Shown: piece by piece, positions 31,002 through 40,094 of the stretch
How the letters are laid out: each line of letters opens with the position of its first letter
Position numbering within the stretch: position 1 is the stretch's first letter
Assembly: GCA_020438485.1 (NCBI GenBank)
Contig: JAGQUM010000014.1
Coordinates: 1 to 48,691, forward strand
Direction: 5' to 3'
DNA length: 48,691 nucleotides
Origin: Thermoleophilia bacterium
GTDB lineage: Bacteria; Actinomycetota; Thermoleophilia; Miltoncostaeales; Miltoncostaeaceae
The notes under the pieces: model-generated
What the model saw: the letters and a program-made list of their open reading frames with translations, nothing else
The model's database searches: none
Told to the model about the DNA's origin: nothing
Program-made: the position numbers and the translations under genes

Positions 31002-31397
31002 ATGAGAACGCTGCTCTCCCTCGCGGCCGCCGCCCTGCTAGCCGCCACGATCCCCACTACCGCGTCGGCGCGGTCCGTCTTCATCGCCAGCCCCACCCGC
31101 AACCTGGGCTGCCAGATCGTCGACAACGACGCGCGCCTGCGGCCCTCGGCGTATTGCCAGAGCTACGCCTCCCGCACCAGCGTGACGCTGTCGAAGGACG
31201 GTCGTCTGCGCGTGTGCCGCCGCTCCATGAGGTGCATCGGCGACGGTCCCCCGGAGACGCGCGTACTCCCGTACGGGCGCTCGCGCACCGTCGGACGGTT
31301 CCGGTGCACGTCGCGTCGCGACGGCATGCGATGCGTCATCCGGGCCAGCGGCAAGGGCTTCCACATCGACCGCACGCGGGTGCGTCCCGTCCGCTAG
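31002..31397 (+). CDS. Small secreted protein, DUF6636-like
   Basis: A 131-residue protein with a clear signal peptide (RTLLSLAAAALLAATIPTTA, cut near residue 23). The mature part has six cysteines in pairs: GCQIVDN, SAYCQS, RVCRRSMRC, RCTSRRDGMRC. It shows SPTRNLGC, LPYGRSRTVGRFRC and GFHIDRT, the pattern of DUF6636 (SPSGNIxC ... YG ... GFxxS). The function of the family is unknown. It probably has its own leaderless promoter. Confidence 0.75.
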   Translation: MRTLLSLAAAALLAATIPTTASARSVFIASPTRNLGCQIVDNDARLRPSAYCQSYASRTSVTLSKDGRLRVCRRSMRCIGDGPPETRVLPYGRSRTVGRFRCTSRRDGMRCVIRASGKGFHIDRTRVRPVR

Positions 31398-31433
31398 CGC
31401 TCGGGCCCCCGCGTCGCCGCCCCGCCGGCGTGG

Positions 31434-32435
31434 CTACGGCGTGGTCTCGCCGGCGCTGAGGCCCGTCATCACGCCGTAGAGACGGTTCCGCGCCATCGTG
31501 AGCATGCTGCGCGCCACCTCGGGCCGCGCGGCGTAGATGGTCGCCGCTCCCACCTTGCGCGCCTCCAGCAGGCCCGCCTCGCGCAGCTTGCGCACGTGGA
31601 CGGACGCGGTGGGCTGGGCGATGTGGAGGGCCCGGGCGAGGTCGCTGACCCCGGAGGGTTCGGCCGCGAGCTGGGTGAGGACGGTGAGGCGGGTGGGCTC
31701 CGCGAGCGTTTTCAGGGCGTCCGCGACGATCGTGGCCGCCTCGCGCCGCCGCACCACGGGGTCGTCGTGCGACGGCCGGGCGGCGATCGACATGCCACCG
31801 GGCAGCGCGATGATGTGGCCCAGCCCCGACATCGTGGGCGACAGCAGCACGCGCCCCTGGGCCAGGGCGTCGCGGGCCATACGGGTGAACGGCTCGCGGC
31901 GGGCGATGTGGGCCTCGGGCAGCAGCTCCAGCAGATCGGCTCCGGCGTCGAGGCGGCGGCGCCACTCGGCGGCGACGAGCGCGGCCTCGTCGCGCAGCCC
32001 GCCGTCCCACCGCGACGAGAACGTCGCCCACAACGCACGCAGCACGTCGACGTAACCGCGCCGCAGGTCCGGGTCGGCGGCCAGGCGCACCAGGCGGGCG
32101 CGCACGAGGCGGCGGGCGGACTCGGGCTCGGTCTCCAGGCCGGGGGGCCCGGCCAGCTCCACGGGCTCCAGGAGCCGCTCGAACAGCGGCTCCACGTCAG
32201 GGCTGGCCAGCAGGCCGACGGCGTCGGCCAGCACGTCGAGCTCCTCCGACAGCATTCCCTCGCCGTCGCCCCAGAACGCGTTGGCCCGGTCGATGAGGGC
32301 GGGCGGCACGCCCGAGTCCGGGCGCGGATCGCACGTGGCGCACACGAGCGAGGTGAGGGAGATCGGGGCGGAGGGCGACACGCTCACGCGCGACGGGCGG
32401 GCCGCCTCGCGCTGGCCGAAGTCGACTGGGGTCAT
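31434..32435 (-). CDS. ArsR-family transcriptional regulator with DUF5937-like N-terminal region
   Basis: A 333-residue regulator. The winged helix is at the C-terminus: KTLAEPTRLTVLTQLAAEPS, SDLARALHIAQPTASVHVRK, LREAGLLEARKVGAATIY. The ~230-residue N-terminal part resembles the DUF5937 region found in actinobacterial ArsR proteins. No metal-binding cysteine cluster is seen apart from VCATCDP near residue 32, so the signal is unknown. The ATG at 32435 is overlapped by a palindrome, pointing to autorepression. Confidence 0.87.
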   Translation of the reverse strand: MTPVDFGQREAARPSRVSVSPSAPISLTSLVCATCDPRPDSGVPPALIDRANAFWGDGEGMLSEELDVLADAVGLLASPDVEPLFERLLEPVELAGPPGLETEPESARRLVRARLVRLAADPDLRRGYVDVLRALWATFSSRWDGGLRDEAALVAAEWRRRLDAGADLLELLPEAHIARREPFTRMARDALAQGRVLLSPTMSGLGHIIALPGGMSIAARPSHDDPVVRRREAATIVADALKTLAEPTRLTVLTQLAAEPSGVSDLARALHIAQPTASVHVRKLREAGLLEARKVGAATIYAARPEVARSMLTMARNRLYGVMTGLSAGETTP

Positions 32436-32478
32436 AGTTGAAGAACTATATCACGATAGAGAGATAGCGGCATACAAT
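32434..32478. promoter_or_regulatory. Divergent operator/promoter between the ArsR gene and a small gene
   Basis: ATAGTT (32434-32439) and AACTAT (32444-32449) form a perfect inverted repeat overlapping the regulator ATG. TATCACGATA and GATAGAGAGATA follow. On the minus strand TATAGT (32445-32450) is 9 bases before the regulator ATG. On the plus strand TACAAT (32473-32478) is a near-consensus -10 for the gene at 32511. One regulator could control both directions. Confidence 0.6.
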
Positions 32479-32510
32479 GGGGTGGACGAGCAGCCCGAGG
32501 GAGGCGAACG

Positions 32511-32720
32511 ATGCTGAACACCACACTGGCTCGCATTATCGCGGAGGACCGGCTGGCATCGCTGCACGCCGATGCCGAGTTGCACCGGACCCGCAGGACG
32601 GCCGCGCGCGCGGCCGCCGCCCCGGCATCGGCCCCCACCCCGGCGATCACCCGTGCCCTGCGCGGCGCGGGCGGGTCCGCCCCCCGCGCGGCGCGTGCGC
32701 GGCCCCGGGCGGCCGCGTAG
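32511..32720 (+). CDS. Small basic protein of unknown function
   Basis: A 69-residue product starting at ATG 6 bases after GGGAGG, with a good -10 upstream. The N-terminal half (NTTLARIIAEDRLASLHADA) looks like an amphipathic helix. The rest is Ala/Arg/Pro-rich and probably disordered or nucleic-acid binding. Such short proteins occur near ArsR/DUF5937 genes, but I cannot name a family. Its start signals are better than its sequence conservation can vouch for. Confidence 0.6.
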   Translation: MLNTTLARIIAEDRLASLHADAELHRTRRTAARAAAAPASAPTPAITRALRGAGGSAPRAARARPRAAA

Positions 32721-32761
32721 GCCCGGCGTCGGCGCGGAGCGACCCCGCGGGGGTACGGCAG

Positions 32762-34675
32762 CTAGCCGGAGGGCGGAGAGAGAAAGCCGGCGGAACTCAG
32801 GTGGTCCACCACGGCCTGGGCCGCGTCCTCGGCCGACGCCTGGTCGGTGCGCACGTGCAGTTCGGGCCGCTCGGGCGGCTCGTACGGCGAGTCGATGCCG
32901 GTGAAGTGGGCGATCTCGCCGGCGCGGGCCTTCGCGTAGAGGCCCTTGGGGTCGCGGCTCTCCGCGACGTCCAGCGGCGCGTCCACGAACACCTCGACGA
33001 AGCGCCCGGGGGGCACGACGCCGCGCGCCAGCGCCCGGTCGGCCGCGAACGGCGAGATGAACGACGCCAGCACCACGAGCCCGGCGTCGACCATCAGCGC
33101 GCCCACCTCGGCGACGCGGCGGATGTTCTCCACCCGGTCGCCGTCCGAGAAACCCAGGTCGCGGTTGAGCCCGTGGCGCACGTTGTCGCCGTCGAGCAGG
33201 TACGTGTGCACGCCGAGCGCGTGAAGGCGTCGCTCCACCATGTTCGCGACGGTGGACTTGCCCGCCCCCGACAGCCCGGTGAACCAGACGAGCGCCGCGC
33301 CGTGGCCGTTCATGGACGCGCGCGCGGCGGCGTCGACGTCGGTGGCGTGCCAGTGCACGTTCCGGGCGGCCCTGGTGGCCCGCTCGATGACGCCGGCCGC
33401 GACCGTCGTGTTCGTCATGCGGTCGATGACGATGAAGCCGCCGGTGTCTCGGTTGTGCGCGTACGGGTCGAACGCCACGGGGCGGTCGAATGCCACGTCG
33501 CACAGCCCGATCTCGTTCATCTGCAGCGTGTCGGCGGGCTGGTGCCTGAGCGTGTTGACGTCCACCCGGTGCGCGGGCGGAGCGATAGTGGCCGACACGG
33601 TGCGGGTGCCCAGCTTCACCAGGTATGGACGTCCGGGCGTCATGGCGTCCTCGTGCATCCACACGATGTGCGCTTCGAACCGGTCGGCGACGCCCGCCGG
33701 GTTGGACGCGTCGCAGATCACGTCGCCGCGGCTGATGTCGATCTCGTCGGTCAGCGTCAGGGTGACGGCCTGGTTGGCCTGGGCCTCGTCGAGGTCGCCG
33801 TCGAACGTCACGACGCGGGCGACCGTGCTCTCCAGACCCGACGGCAGGGCCTTCACCCTCATGCCCGGCCGCACCGTGCCGCTGACGACCGTGCCGGAGA
33901 AGCCGCGGAAGTCGAGGTCCGGCCGGTTGACCCACTGCACCGGCATCCGCATGGGCTCGGTGTGGGCGACGTCCTCCACCGGGACGGTTTCCAGGTACTC
34001 CATGAATGTGGGCCCGGAGTACCACGCGGTGTTGGCGCTGCGCTCCGTGATGTTGTCGCCCTTCAGGGCCGACAGCGGGATGCACGTGATGTTGGTGATG
34101 CCCAGCTGGGCGGCGAACGCGCGGTACTCGGCCTCGATGCGGTCGAACTCGGCCCTGTCGTAGCCGATGAGGTCCATCTTGTTGACGGCCAGGACCACGG
34201 TGTGCACGCCGATCTGTGACACCAGATAGCTGTGGCGCCGGGTCTGGGTGAGCAGGCCTTTGCGGGCGTCCACCAGGATCACGGCGACGTCGGCCGTGGA
34301 CGCGCCCGTGATCATGTTGCGGGTGTACTGCTCGTGGCCGGGCGTGTCGGCCACGATGAACTTGCGCCGCGCGGTGCTGAAGAACCGGTACGCCACGTCG
34401 ATGGTGATGCCCTGCTCTCTCTCGGCCGACAGGCCGTCCAGCAGCAGGGCGAAGTCGAGGTCGCCACCCTGCGTGCCCACCCGCTTGGAGTCGGCCTCCA
34501 GGGCCGCCAGGTGGTCGTCGAACACCAGGCGCGACTCGTACAGCAGGCGCCCGATCAGCGTGGACTTGCCGTCGTCGACGCTGCCGCACGCGATGAACCG
34601 CAGCAGCTCCTTGTGCTGGTGCTGGTGCAGGTACTCGTCGATGTTCTCCGCGATGAGGTCGGAACTGTGGGCCAC
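32762..34675 (-). CDS. cysNC: Bifunctional sulfate adenylyltransferase subunit 1 / APS kinase (CysN-CysC)
   Basis: The 637-residue fusion couples GTP hydrolysis to APS formation (CysN) and phosphorylates APS to PAPS (CysC). The CysN part has [23 protein letters not shown] and [10 protein letters not shown], then EF-Tu-like beta barrels. The kinase begins near residue 450 with [16 protein letters not shown], followed by [21 protein letters not shown] start at 34675 shares one base with the cysD stop (TAGTG), so the two are coupled. Confidence 0.97.
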   Translation of the reverse strand: MAHSSDLIAENIDEYLHQHQHKELLRFIACGSVDDGKSTLIGRLLYESRLVFDDHLAALEADSKRVGTQGGDLDFALLLDGLSAEREQGITIDVAYRFFSTARRKFIVADTPGHEQYTRNMITGASTADVAVILVDARKGLLTQTRRHSYLVSQIGVHTVVLAVNKMDLIGYDRAEFDRIEAEYRAFAAQLGITNITCIPLSALKGDNITERSANTAWYSGPTFMEYLETVPVEDVAHTEPMRMPVQWVNRPDLDFRGFSGTVVSGTVRPGMRVKALPSGLESTVARVVTFDGDLDEAQANQAVTLTLTDEIDISRGDVICDASNPAGVADRFEAHIVWMHEDAMTPGRPYLVKLGTRTVSATIAPPAHRVDVNTLRHQPADTLQMNEIGLCDVAFDRPVAFDPYAHNRDTGGFIVIDRMTNTTVAAGVIERATRAARNVHWHATDVDAAARASMNGHGAALVWFTGLSGAGKSTVANMVERRLHALGVHTYLLDGDNVRHGLNRDLGFSDGDRVENIRRVAEVGALMVDAGLVVLASFISPFAADRALARGVVPPGRFVEVFVDAPLDVAESRDPKGLYAKARAGEIAHFTGIDSPYEPPERPELHVRTDQASAEDAAQAVVDHLSSAGFLSPPSG

Positions 34676-35613
34676 TAGAAGTAGCCCTCCTGCTTCTTGC
34701 GCTCCATGGAGCCCGAGGAGTCGTGGTCGATGGCCCGGCCCTGCCGCTCGGACGACGTGGTGAGCAGCATCTCCTGGATGATCTGCGTCAGCGTGTCGGC
34801 CTCCGACTCGACCGCGCCGGTCAGCGGGTAGCAGCCGAGCGTCCGGAACCGCACGCTGCGCATCTGCGGCTCCTCACCGGGCTCCAGCGGCATGCGGTCG
34901 TCGTCCACCATGACCAGCATGCCGTCGCGCTCGACGACGGGCCGGGGCTTCGAGAAGTACAGCGGCACGATGGGGATGCCCTCCAGCCAGATGTACTGCC
35001 ACACGTCGAGCTCGGTCCAGTTGGACAGGGGGAACACGCGCACGCTCTCCCCGGGGTTGCGGCGGGCGTTGTAGAGGCGCCACAGCTCCGGGCGCTGGCG
35101 CTTGGGGTCCCACTGGTGCTGGGCGGAGCGCAGGCTGAACACGCGCTCCTTGGCCCGGGACTTCTCCTCGTCGCGGCGGGCGCCGCCGAACGCCAGGTCG
35201 AAACGGTGCTGCCCCAGGGCCTGCTTCAGTCCCTCGGTCTTCCAGATGTCGGTGTGCAGGGCCGACCCGTGGTCGAACGGGTTGATGCCGCGGGCGACGG
35301 CGTCAGGGTTGATGTGGACCAGCAACTCGGCGTCGATCTCGCGCGCGATGCTGTCGCGGAACGCGATCATCTCGCGGAACTTCCACGTGGTGTCGACGTG
35401 CAGCAGCGGGAACGGCAGCGGCGACGGGAAGAACGCCTTACGGGCCAGGTGCAGCATCACCGAGCTGTCCTTGCCGATGCTGTAGAGCATCACCGGCCGT
35501 TCGGACTCGCTGACCGCCTCGCGCATGATGTGGATGCTCTCGGCCTCCAGCCGCTGGAGGTGCGTGAGGCGCTCGTTGTTCGTCGCTGTCGATGCCGGAG
35601 CCGTGGTGATCAC
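34675..35613 (-). CDS. cysD: Sulfate adenylyltransferase subunit 2
   Basis: With CysN it makes APS from ATP and sulfate. The 312-residue product has the PP-loop-like motif [32 protein letters not shown] and [13 protein letters not shown]. It ends with the conserved [13 protein letters not shown] start at 35613. It is first in the cysD-cysNC operon, with no reductase or permease genes beside it. Confidence 0.97.
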   Translation of the reverse strand: MITTAPASTATNNERLTHLQRLEAESIHIMREAVSESERPVMLYSIGKDSSVMLHLARKAFFPSPLPFPLLHVDTTWKFREMIAFRDSIAREIDAELLVHINPDAVARGINPFDHGSALHTDIWKTEGLKQALGQHRFDLAFGGARRDEEKSRAKERVFSLRSAQHQWDPKRQRPELWRLYNARRNPGESVRVFPLSNWTELDVWQYIWLEGIPIVPLYFSKPRPVVERDGMLVMVDDDRMPLEPGEEPQMRSVRFRTLGCYPLTGAVESEADTLTQIIQEMLLTTSSERQGRAIDHDSSGSMERKKQEGYF

Positions 35614-35692
35614 CTATCGCCGCCTGGGAGGGGTGGGATTCTCGCACGCCCGCCACGCCGACGCCGGGGGCCACGTGACGTATCAACCTGAC

Positions 35693-35707
35693 GGATAGAC
35701 CATATCC
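35693..35707. promoter_or_regulatory. Inverted repeat upstream of cysD (candidate operator)
   Basis: GGATAGACCATATCC has 5-base inverted arms around GACCA and lies about 80 bases before the cysD start, in a locally AT-rich patch. It is a plausible site for a sulfur regulator; I cannot tie it to a named one. Confidence 0.35.
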
Positions 35708-36088
35708 ATTTCGTGGATGCGAGCGCCGGGAGCGGGGTGGTGTGGCGCCGCCCCCAGGGACGGCACAGGCCGGGACGGAGCCCGGCGGTGGGCGGCGCAG
35801 GAGCGTCCGACGACGGGACCGGGCGCGGCGCGTGCGACCCCCGCCGTCGGAACCGGCCTCACCGTGTACGCGTGCCGGGGAGGCGACGTGGGTGGTTCGT
35901 TCCGTGACGAACCGGCCGTCGCCGCGGGGCTGCGCCACGGGCCCGTGCTCCCGTTCCGGTGCCTCGCCGACCCGGTTCCGGGTGCCGGAGGGGGCGGTCG
36001 TGCCGATGGCGTGGGGCACCGACGGGGAGCGATGGATGACCGGGCGGCGTTTCGGCGGGCCGGGGTGTGACCCGTGCCCGGCCGGTGG
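35708..36088 (+). other. Interval without an intact gene between cysD and nagA
   Basis: No intact gene is seen. The plus strand has coding-like fragments in two registers: TVYACRGGDVGGSFRDEP near 35860-35915, then AVVPMAWGTDGERWMTG near 35995-36045, separated by a frame change. They may be remnants of one gene, but I recognise no family. Confidence 0.3.
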
Positions 36089-37198
36089 CTATTCCCAGCC
36101 GGGCGAACCGACCCACGCGCCGTCCACCATCACCGCCCGCGGGCGGTGATCGGCGTCGAACACCGCCAGCGACGCCCGGCGCTCGGCCACGCGCCGGCCC
36201 AGCACCTCCCGCGGTGCACCGCACGCGGCCCAGAGGGCGTGCGCCCGGGGAACCCCCATGTCCACCGCGCGCCGAACGCAGCGCCACAGGGGGAGCGCAC
36301 CTCCGGCAAGGCGGCCGTCGGCGTCGCGGACGGCCTCGCCGTCGCTGGTCACCTTCCGTCCGCCGAGCGCGTAGGCACCCGGAGGGGCCCCGGCAGCGGC
36401 CGACGCGTCGGAGACGAGAACCATCCGGTGCCCCGCCAGCGCGAACGACAGCCGGCAGACCTCGGGCCGCACGTGGTGCCCGTCCGCGATCAGCGACACG
36501 TACAGGCGCTCGTCCTGCAGCGCGGCGGCCAGCGGCGACGCGCCCCGCGCCGTGATGCCGGGCATTGCGTTGAACGCGTGCGTCACCAGGCGCGCGCCGC
36601 GGGTGGCCGCCGCGTCCAGCGCGTCCGCGTCGCACTCGGTGTGGCCGACGGCGACCACGGTGCCCGCGGCCCGCAGCGCGCCGATCGCGTCGAGTGCGCC
36701 GGGGACCTCCGGCGCCAGCGTCACGATGGCCGGCTCGAACGCGGCGACGGCGCCGACCGAGTGCGGGTCGGCCGCGCACAGCGCGGCGGGGTCGTGCGCG
36801 CCCGCGCGGCGGGGCGAAAGGAACGGCCCCTCCAGGTGGATCCCCGCGACGGCCGCCCCCTCGGTGGCGCCGTCGGTGAGCCGGGAGACGGCGTCGGGGT
36901 AGGCGTGCAGGTGGCGGCTGACCAGGGTGGGGCAGAACGCCACCACGCCGTCCTCGGCCAGCGCCCGCCGGACCGCGGGCAGGGCGCCCGGCGCGTCCAC
37001 CTCGAGGCCGGCGTAGCCGTTGACCTGGACGTCGACCAGGCCGGGCGTGATCACCCAGCCGTCGGGCAGGTCAACCGTGTCCGCGCCCGGAGCGGCGACG
37101 TCCGCGAACGTGCCGCCGGCGATGTGGACCGCGCCCGGGGTGAGTGTGCGCCGGCCCAGGCAGAGGCCGCGCAGCGTGATGTCGGCGGAGTCACCCAT
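36089..37198 (-). CDS. nagA: N-acetylglucosamine-6-phosphate deacetylase
   Basis: Removes acetate from GlcNAc-6-P in amino-sugar recycling. The 369-residue product is an amidohydrolase: PGLVDVQVNGYAG (the QxN variant used by E. coli NagA instead of HxH), AGIHLEGPFLSPRRAGAH with the metal-binding Glu, VAVGHTECDA, LVTHAFNAM, ADGHHV and the catalytic Asp in LVSDASAAAG. The ATG at 37198 fits the family start. It stands alone, without nagB or a PTS gene. Confidence 0.94.
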   Translation of the reverse strand: MGDSADITLRGLCLGRRTLTPGAVHIAGGTFADVAAPGADTVDLPDGWVITPGLVDVQVNGYAGLEVDAPGALPAVRRALAEDGVVAFCPTLVSRHLHAYPDAVSRLTDGATEGAAVAGIHLEGPFLSPRRAGAHDPAALCAADPHSVGAVAAFEPAIVTLAPEVPGALDAIGALRAAGTVVAVGHTECDADALDAAATRGARLVTHAFNAMPGITARGASPLAAALQDERLYVSLIADGHHVRPEVCRLSFALAGHRMVLVSDASAAAGAPPGAYALGGRKVTSDGEAVRDADGRLAGGALPLWRCVRRAVDMGVPRAHALWAACGAPREVLGRRVAERRASLAVFDADHRPRAVMVDGAWVGSPGWE

Positions 37199-37708
37199 GC
37201 GATGGATGATCGCCGCTGGGCGGGCCGCGCATCGTGGCGCGCGGGGCCGCCCCGGCGGGCCTGTGTCGAACGGCCCGGCGTCCAGTGCCGGACGTCCCGA
37301 TCGTGTTCTCGCCGGGCCGGGCGATCGGCGGTGGAGCGCGGCGACCACCGGCCGCCGGCCGCGGTGCCCCGCCCGCGCGGACTCGGCGACCTACGGCGCC
37401 GTCCACGAACGGGGCCGATCCGCCCATGACGCGCTCGACCACCGAGCGGCCGGTCTCGTGGCCGGGAGCCGCCGTCGCGTTGGTCCCGCCGGTCGGCTCG
37501 GGCCCGGTGCTGCGGTGGGCTCGTGCTTCCGCGAACCCGCGGCGCGGCCCGTCGCCGGACGCGTACGCGTTCGACGGGATCGGTTCCGGCGGCGCGATCG
37601 CGTCGCCGATCGGCGGGCCGGTGCTGCTGGTGCCGCCGGGCCCCGGGGTCCGGCACGCCGGATGCGTGCCCCGGCGGAGGTGCGGCCGCCGGGGTCTTCG
37701 GCGGGGCG
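37199..37708. other. Interval upstream of nagA and rlmD
   Basis: About 510 bases without a confident gene; it must contain the nagA promoter. The plus strand has an open frame from ATG 37426 to 37713 with almost exclusively G/C third positions. Part of it, SPDAYAFDGIGSGG followed by GGPVLLVPPG, vaguely recalls type-2 cell-wall-binding repeats. It lacks a ribosome binding site and overlaps the rlmD promoter, so I treat it as a possible gene remnant. Confidence 0.3.
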
Positions 37709-37714
37709 TATGAT
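37709..37714 (+). promoter_or_regulatory. -10 element of the rlmD-like gene
   Basis: TATGAT, one base from consensus, lies 9 bases before GTG 37724. The transcript would be leaderless or nearly so. Confidence 0.55.
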
Positions 37715-37723
37715 CCCCGGCCC

Positions 37724-39100
37724 GTGGCCCGCCTCCAACGTGACGACCAAGTCGATGTCGACATCGTCGACCTCGCGTTCGGGGGGATGGGGGTGGCCCG
37801 CGACGACGGGTACGTCCTGTTCGTGCCCGACACCGTCACCGGCGACCGTGTCCGGGGGCGGGTGCGCAAGGCCCGCCGCAGGTACGCCGAGGCGGACCTG
37901 CGCGAGGTCCTGGAGCCCTCCGCCGATCGCGTGCCGGCCGAGTGCCCGTACATCCCGCGCTGCGGCGGGTGCCGTCTGCAACACGTCCGGTACGAGGCCA
38001 CGCTCGAGGCCAAGCGCGCCCAGGTGCGCGAGCACCTGGCCCGCATCGGTCATCTGCACGACATCGAGGTGCGGCCGGCGGTGCCCGCCACTTCCACGCG
38101 CGGCTACCGCAACAAGATGGAGTACTCGGCGTCCGTCGGCCCCGACGGCGGGCTGGTGCTCGGCTTCCACCGCCGCGGCCGGTGGGATGAGGTGGTCGAC
38201 GTGCGCGCGTGCCAGCTGGCCACGCCCCGGGGCGACGCCGTCCGCGAGACGGTGCGGGCGTGGGCCGAGGAGGTCGGCGCCGTCCCGTACGACCAGCGCG
38301 CCCAGGCCGGGTGGCTGCGCCACGTCGTGGTGCGCGAGGGGGTACGCACCGGCCAGGTCCTGGTCACGATCGTGACGGCTCCCGGGGGGGACGACCTCGT
38401 GGACGCCGCGGTCGGCCCCCTGCGGGCGGCCCACCCCGAGCTTGTCGGGCTGCTGCACGCCATCAACGACGGCATGGCCGAGACCACCCAGGGCCTGCCC
38501 ACCCGCCTGGCGTGGGGCCGCGACCGCTTCGAGGAGATCATCGCCGGCGTGCGCCTGACGCTGTCGGCGCCCAGCTTCTTCCAGACCAACACCGAGATGA
38601 CCGACGTGCTGTACGGCCACGTGGCCGACGCGGCGGGCCTCGACGGCACCCAGACCGTGTACGACCTGTTCTGCGGCGTGGGCAGCATCGGCCTGGCGCT
38701 GGGCGCGCGGGCCGCGCGGATCGTGGGTATCGAGATCGTCCCCGAGGCGGTGGAGGACGCGCGGGCCAACGCGGCCGCCAACGGCATCACGAACTACGAC
38801 GCCCGCTGCGGCGACGTGGGCCGCGTGATGACCGAGAACCGCGGGGGGCTGCCGCCGTGCGACGTGGCCATCGTCGACCCGCCGCGCGCGGGACTCGACG
38901 GCCGGGCCATACGCCGCCTGCTGGAGCTGGCGCCGCCAGTGCTGGTCTACGTGTCGTGCCAGCCCGCCAACTTCGCGCAGAACGCCGCGGCGATCGTGGC
39001 GGGGGGCTATCGGCTGGAGTACGTGCAGCCCGTGGACATGTTCCCGCAGACGGCGCACATCGAGGCCGTCGCCCGCTTCGTGCGGGAGCCCGCGGTGTGA
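37724..39100 (+). CDS. rlmD: 23S rRNA (uracil-5)-methyltransferase, RlmD/RumA family
   Basis: SAM-dependent methylation of a 23S (or tRNA) uridine. The 458-residue product has an N-terminal TRAM domain (VDIVDLAFGGMGVARDDGYV), then iron-sulfur cysteines in CPYIPRCGGCRLQ plus a later ACQL. The SAM-binding motif is YDLFCGVGSIGLALG, followed by VDPPRAGLDG and the nucleophilic Cys in VYVSCQPANFAQN. GTG start is set by the -10 at 37709. The exact target base cannot be decided from sequence alone. Confidence 0.93.
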   Translation: MARLQRDDQVDVDIVDLAFGGMGVARDDGYVLFVPDTVTGDRVRGRVRKARRRYAEADLREVLEPSADRVPAECPYIPRCGGCRLQHVRYEATLEAKRAQVREHLARIGHLHDIEVRPAVPATSTRGYRNKMEYSASVGPDGGLVLGFHRRGRWDEVVDVRACQLATPRGDAVRETVRAWAEEVGAVPYDQRAQAGWLRHVVVREGVRTGQVLVTIVTAPGGDDLVDAAVGPLRAAHPELVGLLHAINDGMAETTQGLPTRLAWGRDRFEEIIAGVRLTLSAPSFFQTNTEMTDVLYGHVADAAGLDGTQTVYDLFCGVGSIGLALGARAARIVGIEIVPEAVEDARANAAANGITNYDARCGDVGRVMTENRGGLPPCDVAIVDPPRAGLDGRAIRRLLELAPPVLVYVSCQPANFAQNAAAIVAGGYRLEYVQPVDMFPQTAHIEAVARFVREPAV

Positions 39101-39133
39101 CGTCCGCCCTCGCCCGGCGGCCGGCCGGCGGCG

Positions 39134-39139
39134 TACCAT
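39134..39139 (+). promoter_or_regulatory. -10 element of the ABC transporter genes, leaderless type
   Basis: TACCAT is 7 bases before ATG 39147. The same hexamer serves the tRNA-Pro gene. Confidence 0.5.
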
Positions 39140-39146
39140 CGGAGTG

Positions 39147-40094
39147 ATGAGCACGTCGTCGCCACCGTCCGGGGCGGGCGGCGCCCCGGACGCCGTGATC
39201 GATGTGCGCGGACTGGTCAAGCGGTTCGGCCGGTTCCGGGCGCTCGACGGGCTCGACCTGCGGGTCGAGCGGGGCGAGGTGCTGGGGTTCCTCGGGCCCA
39301 ACGGGTCGGGCAAGACCACCACGATCCGGGTGCTGCTGGGTCAGATCCGCCGCGACGGAGGCACCGCCGCCGTGTTCGGCCGTGATCCGTGGGCCGATCC
39401 CGTGCGTATCCACGGGCGCCTGGCGTACGTGCCGGGCGACGTCAGCCTGTGGCCGTCTCTGACCGGTGGCGAGTGCATCGACACGCTGCTGCGCTTCCAC
39501 GGGGGGTTTGACCCCGCCCACCGCGACGCGCTCGTGAAACGCTTCGACCTTGACGTGACCAAAAAGGCGCGCACGTACTCCAAGGGCAACCGCCAGAAGG
39601 TGGCGCTCGTCGCCGCGCTCGCGTCCGACGCCGAGCTGCTGATCCTCGACGAACCCACGTCCGGCCTGGACCCGCTGATGGAGGACACGTTCCGCTCTCT
39701 CATCCGCGAGCGCGTGGACAACGGCGACACCGTGCTGCTGTCGAGCCACATCCTGTCCGAGGTGGAGGCCCTGTGCGACAGGGTGACCATCATCCGCCGC
39801 GGCCGCGCCATCGAGACGGGCACGCTCGACCAGCTGCGCGAGCACACCGCCACCACGGTGCAGGCCACGTTCGACGAGGTGCCCGAGGGGCTCGACCGGC
39901 TCCCCGGGGTCGGAGGCGTTCACCTCCATCCCCTGTCGCGCGGCACGCGCGTGACCATGCGCGTCACCCCCGACGGTCTCTCCGGCGCGGTGCACGCGAT
40001 GCTCCACGCGGGCGGCCAGACACTGGCCGTGCAGCCGCCGTCCCTGGACGAGCTGTTCCTCGCGCGCTACCAGGACGCCGGGGACGCCGGGTGA
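39147..40094 (+). CDS. ABC transporter ATP-binding protein (exporter type)
   Basis: A 315-residue ATPase with Walker A GPNGSGKTTT, the Q-loop region, signature YSKGNRQKVAL (in place of LSGGQ), Walker B LLILDEPTSGLD and the H-loop SSHILSE. The C-terminal ~80 residues are like those of daunorubicin/antibiotic exporter ATPases. ATG 39147 is chosen from the -10 spacing; a GTG lies one codon earlier. The stop overlaps the permease GTG by 4 bases. Confidence 0.93.
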   Translation: MSTSSPPSGAGGAPDAVIDVRGLVKRFGRFRALDGLDLRVERGEVLGFLGPNGSGKTTTIRVLLGQIRRDGGTAAVFGRDPWADPVRIHGRLAYVPGDVSLWPSLTGGECIDTLLRFHGGFDPAHRDALVKRFDLDVTKKARTYSKGNRQKVALVAALASDAELLILDEPTSGLDPLMEDTFRSLIRERVDNGDTVLLSSHILSEVEALCDRVTIIRRGRAIETGTLDQLREHTATTVQATFDEVPEGLDRLPGVGGVHLHPLSRGTRVTMRVTPDGLSGAVHAMLHAGGQTLAVQPPSLDELFLARYQDAGDAG

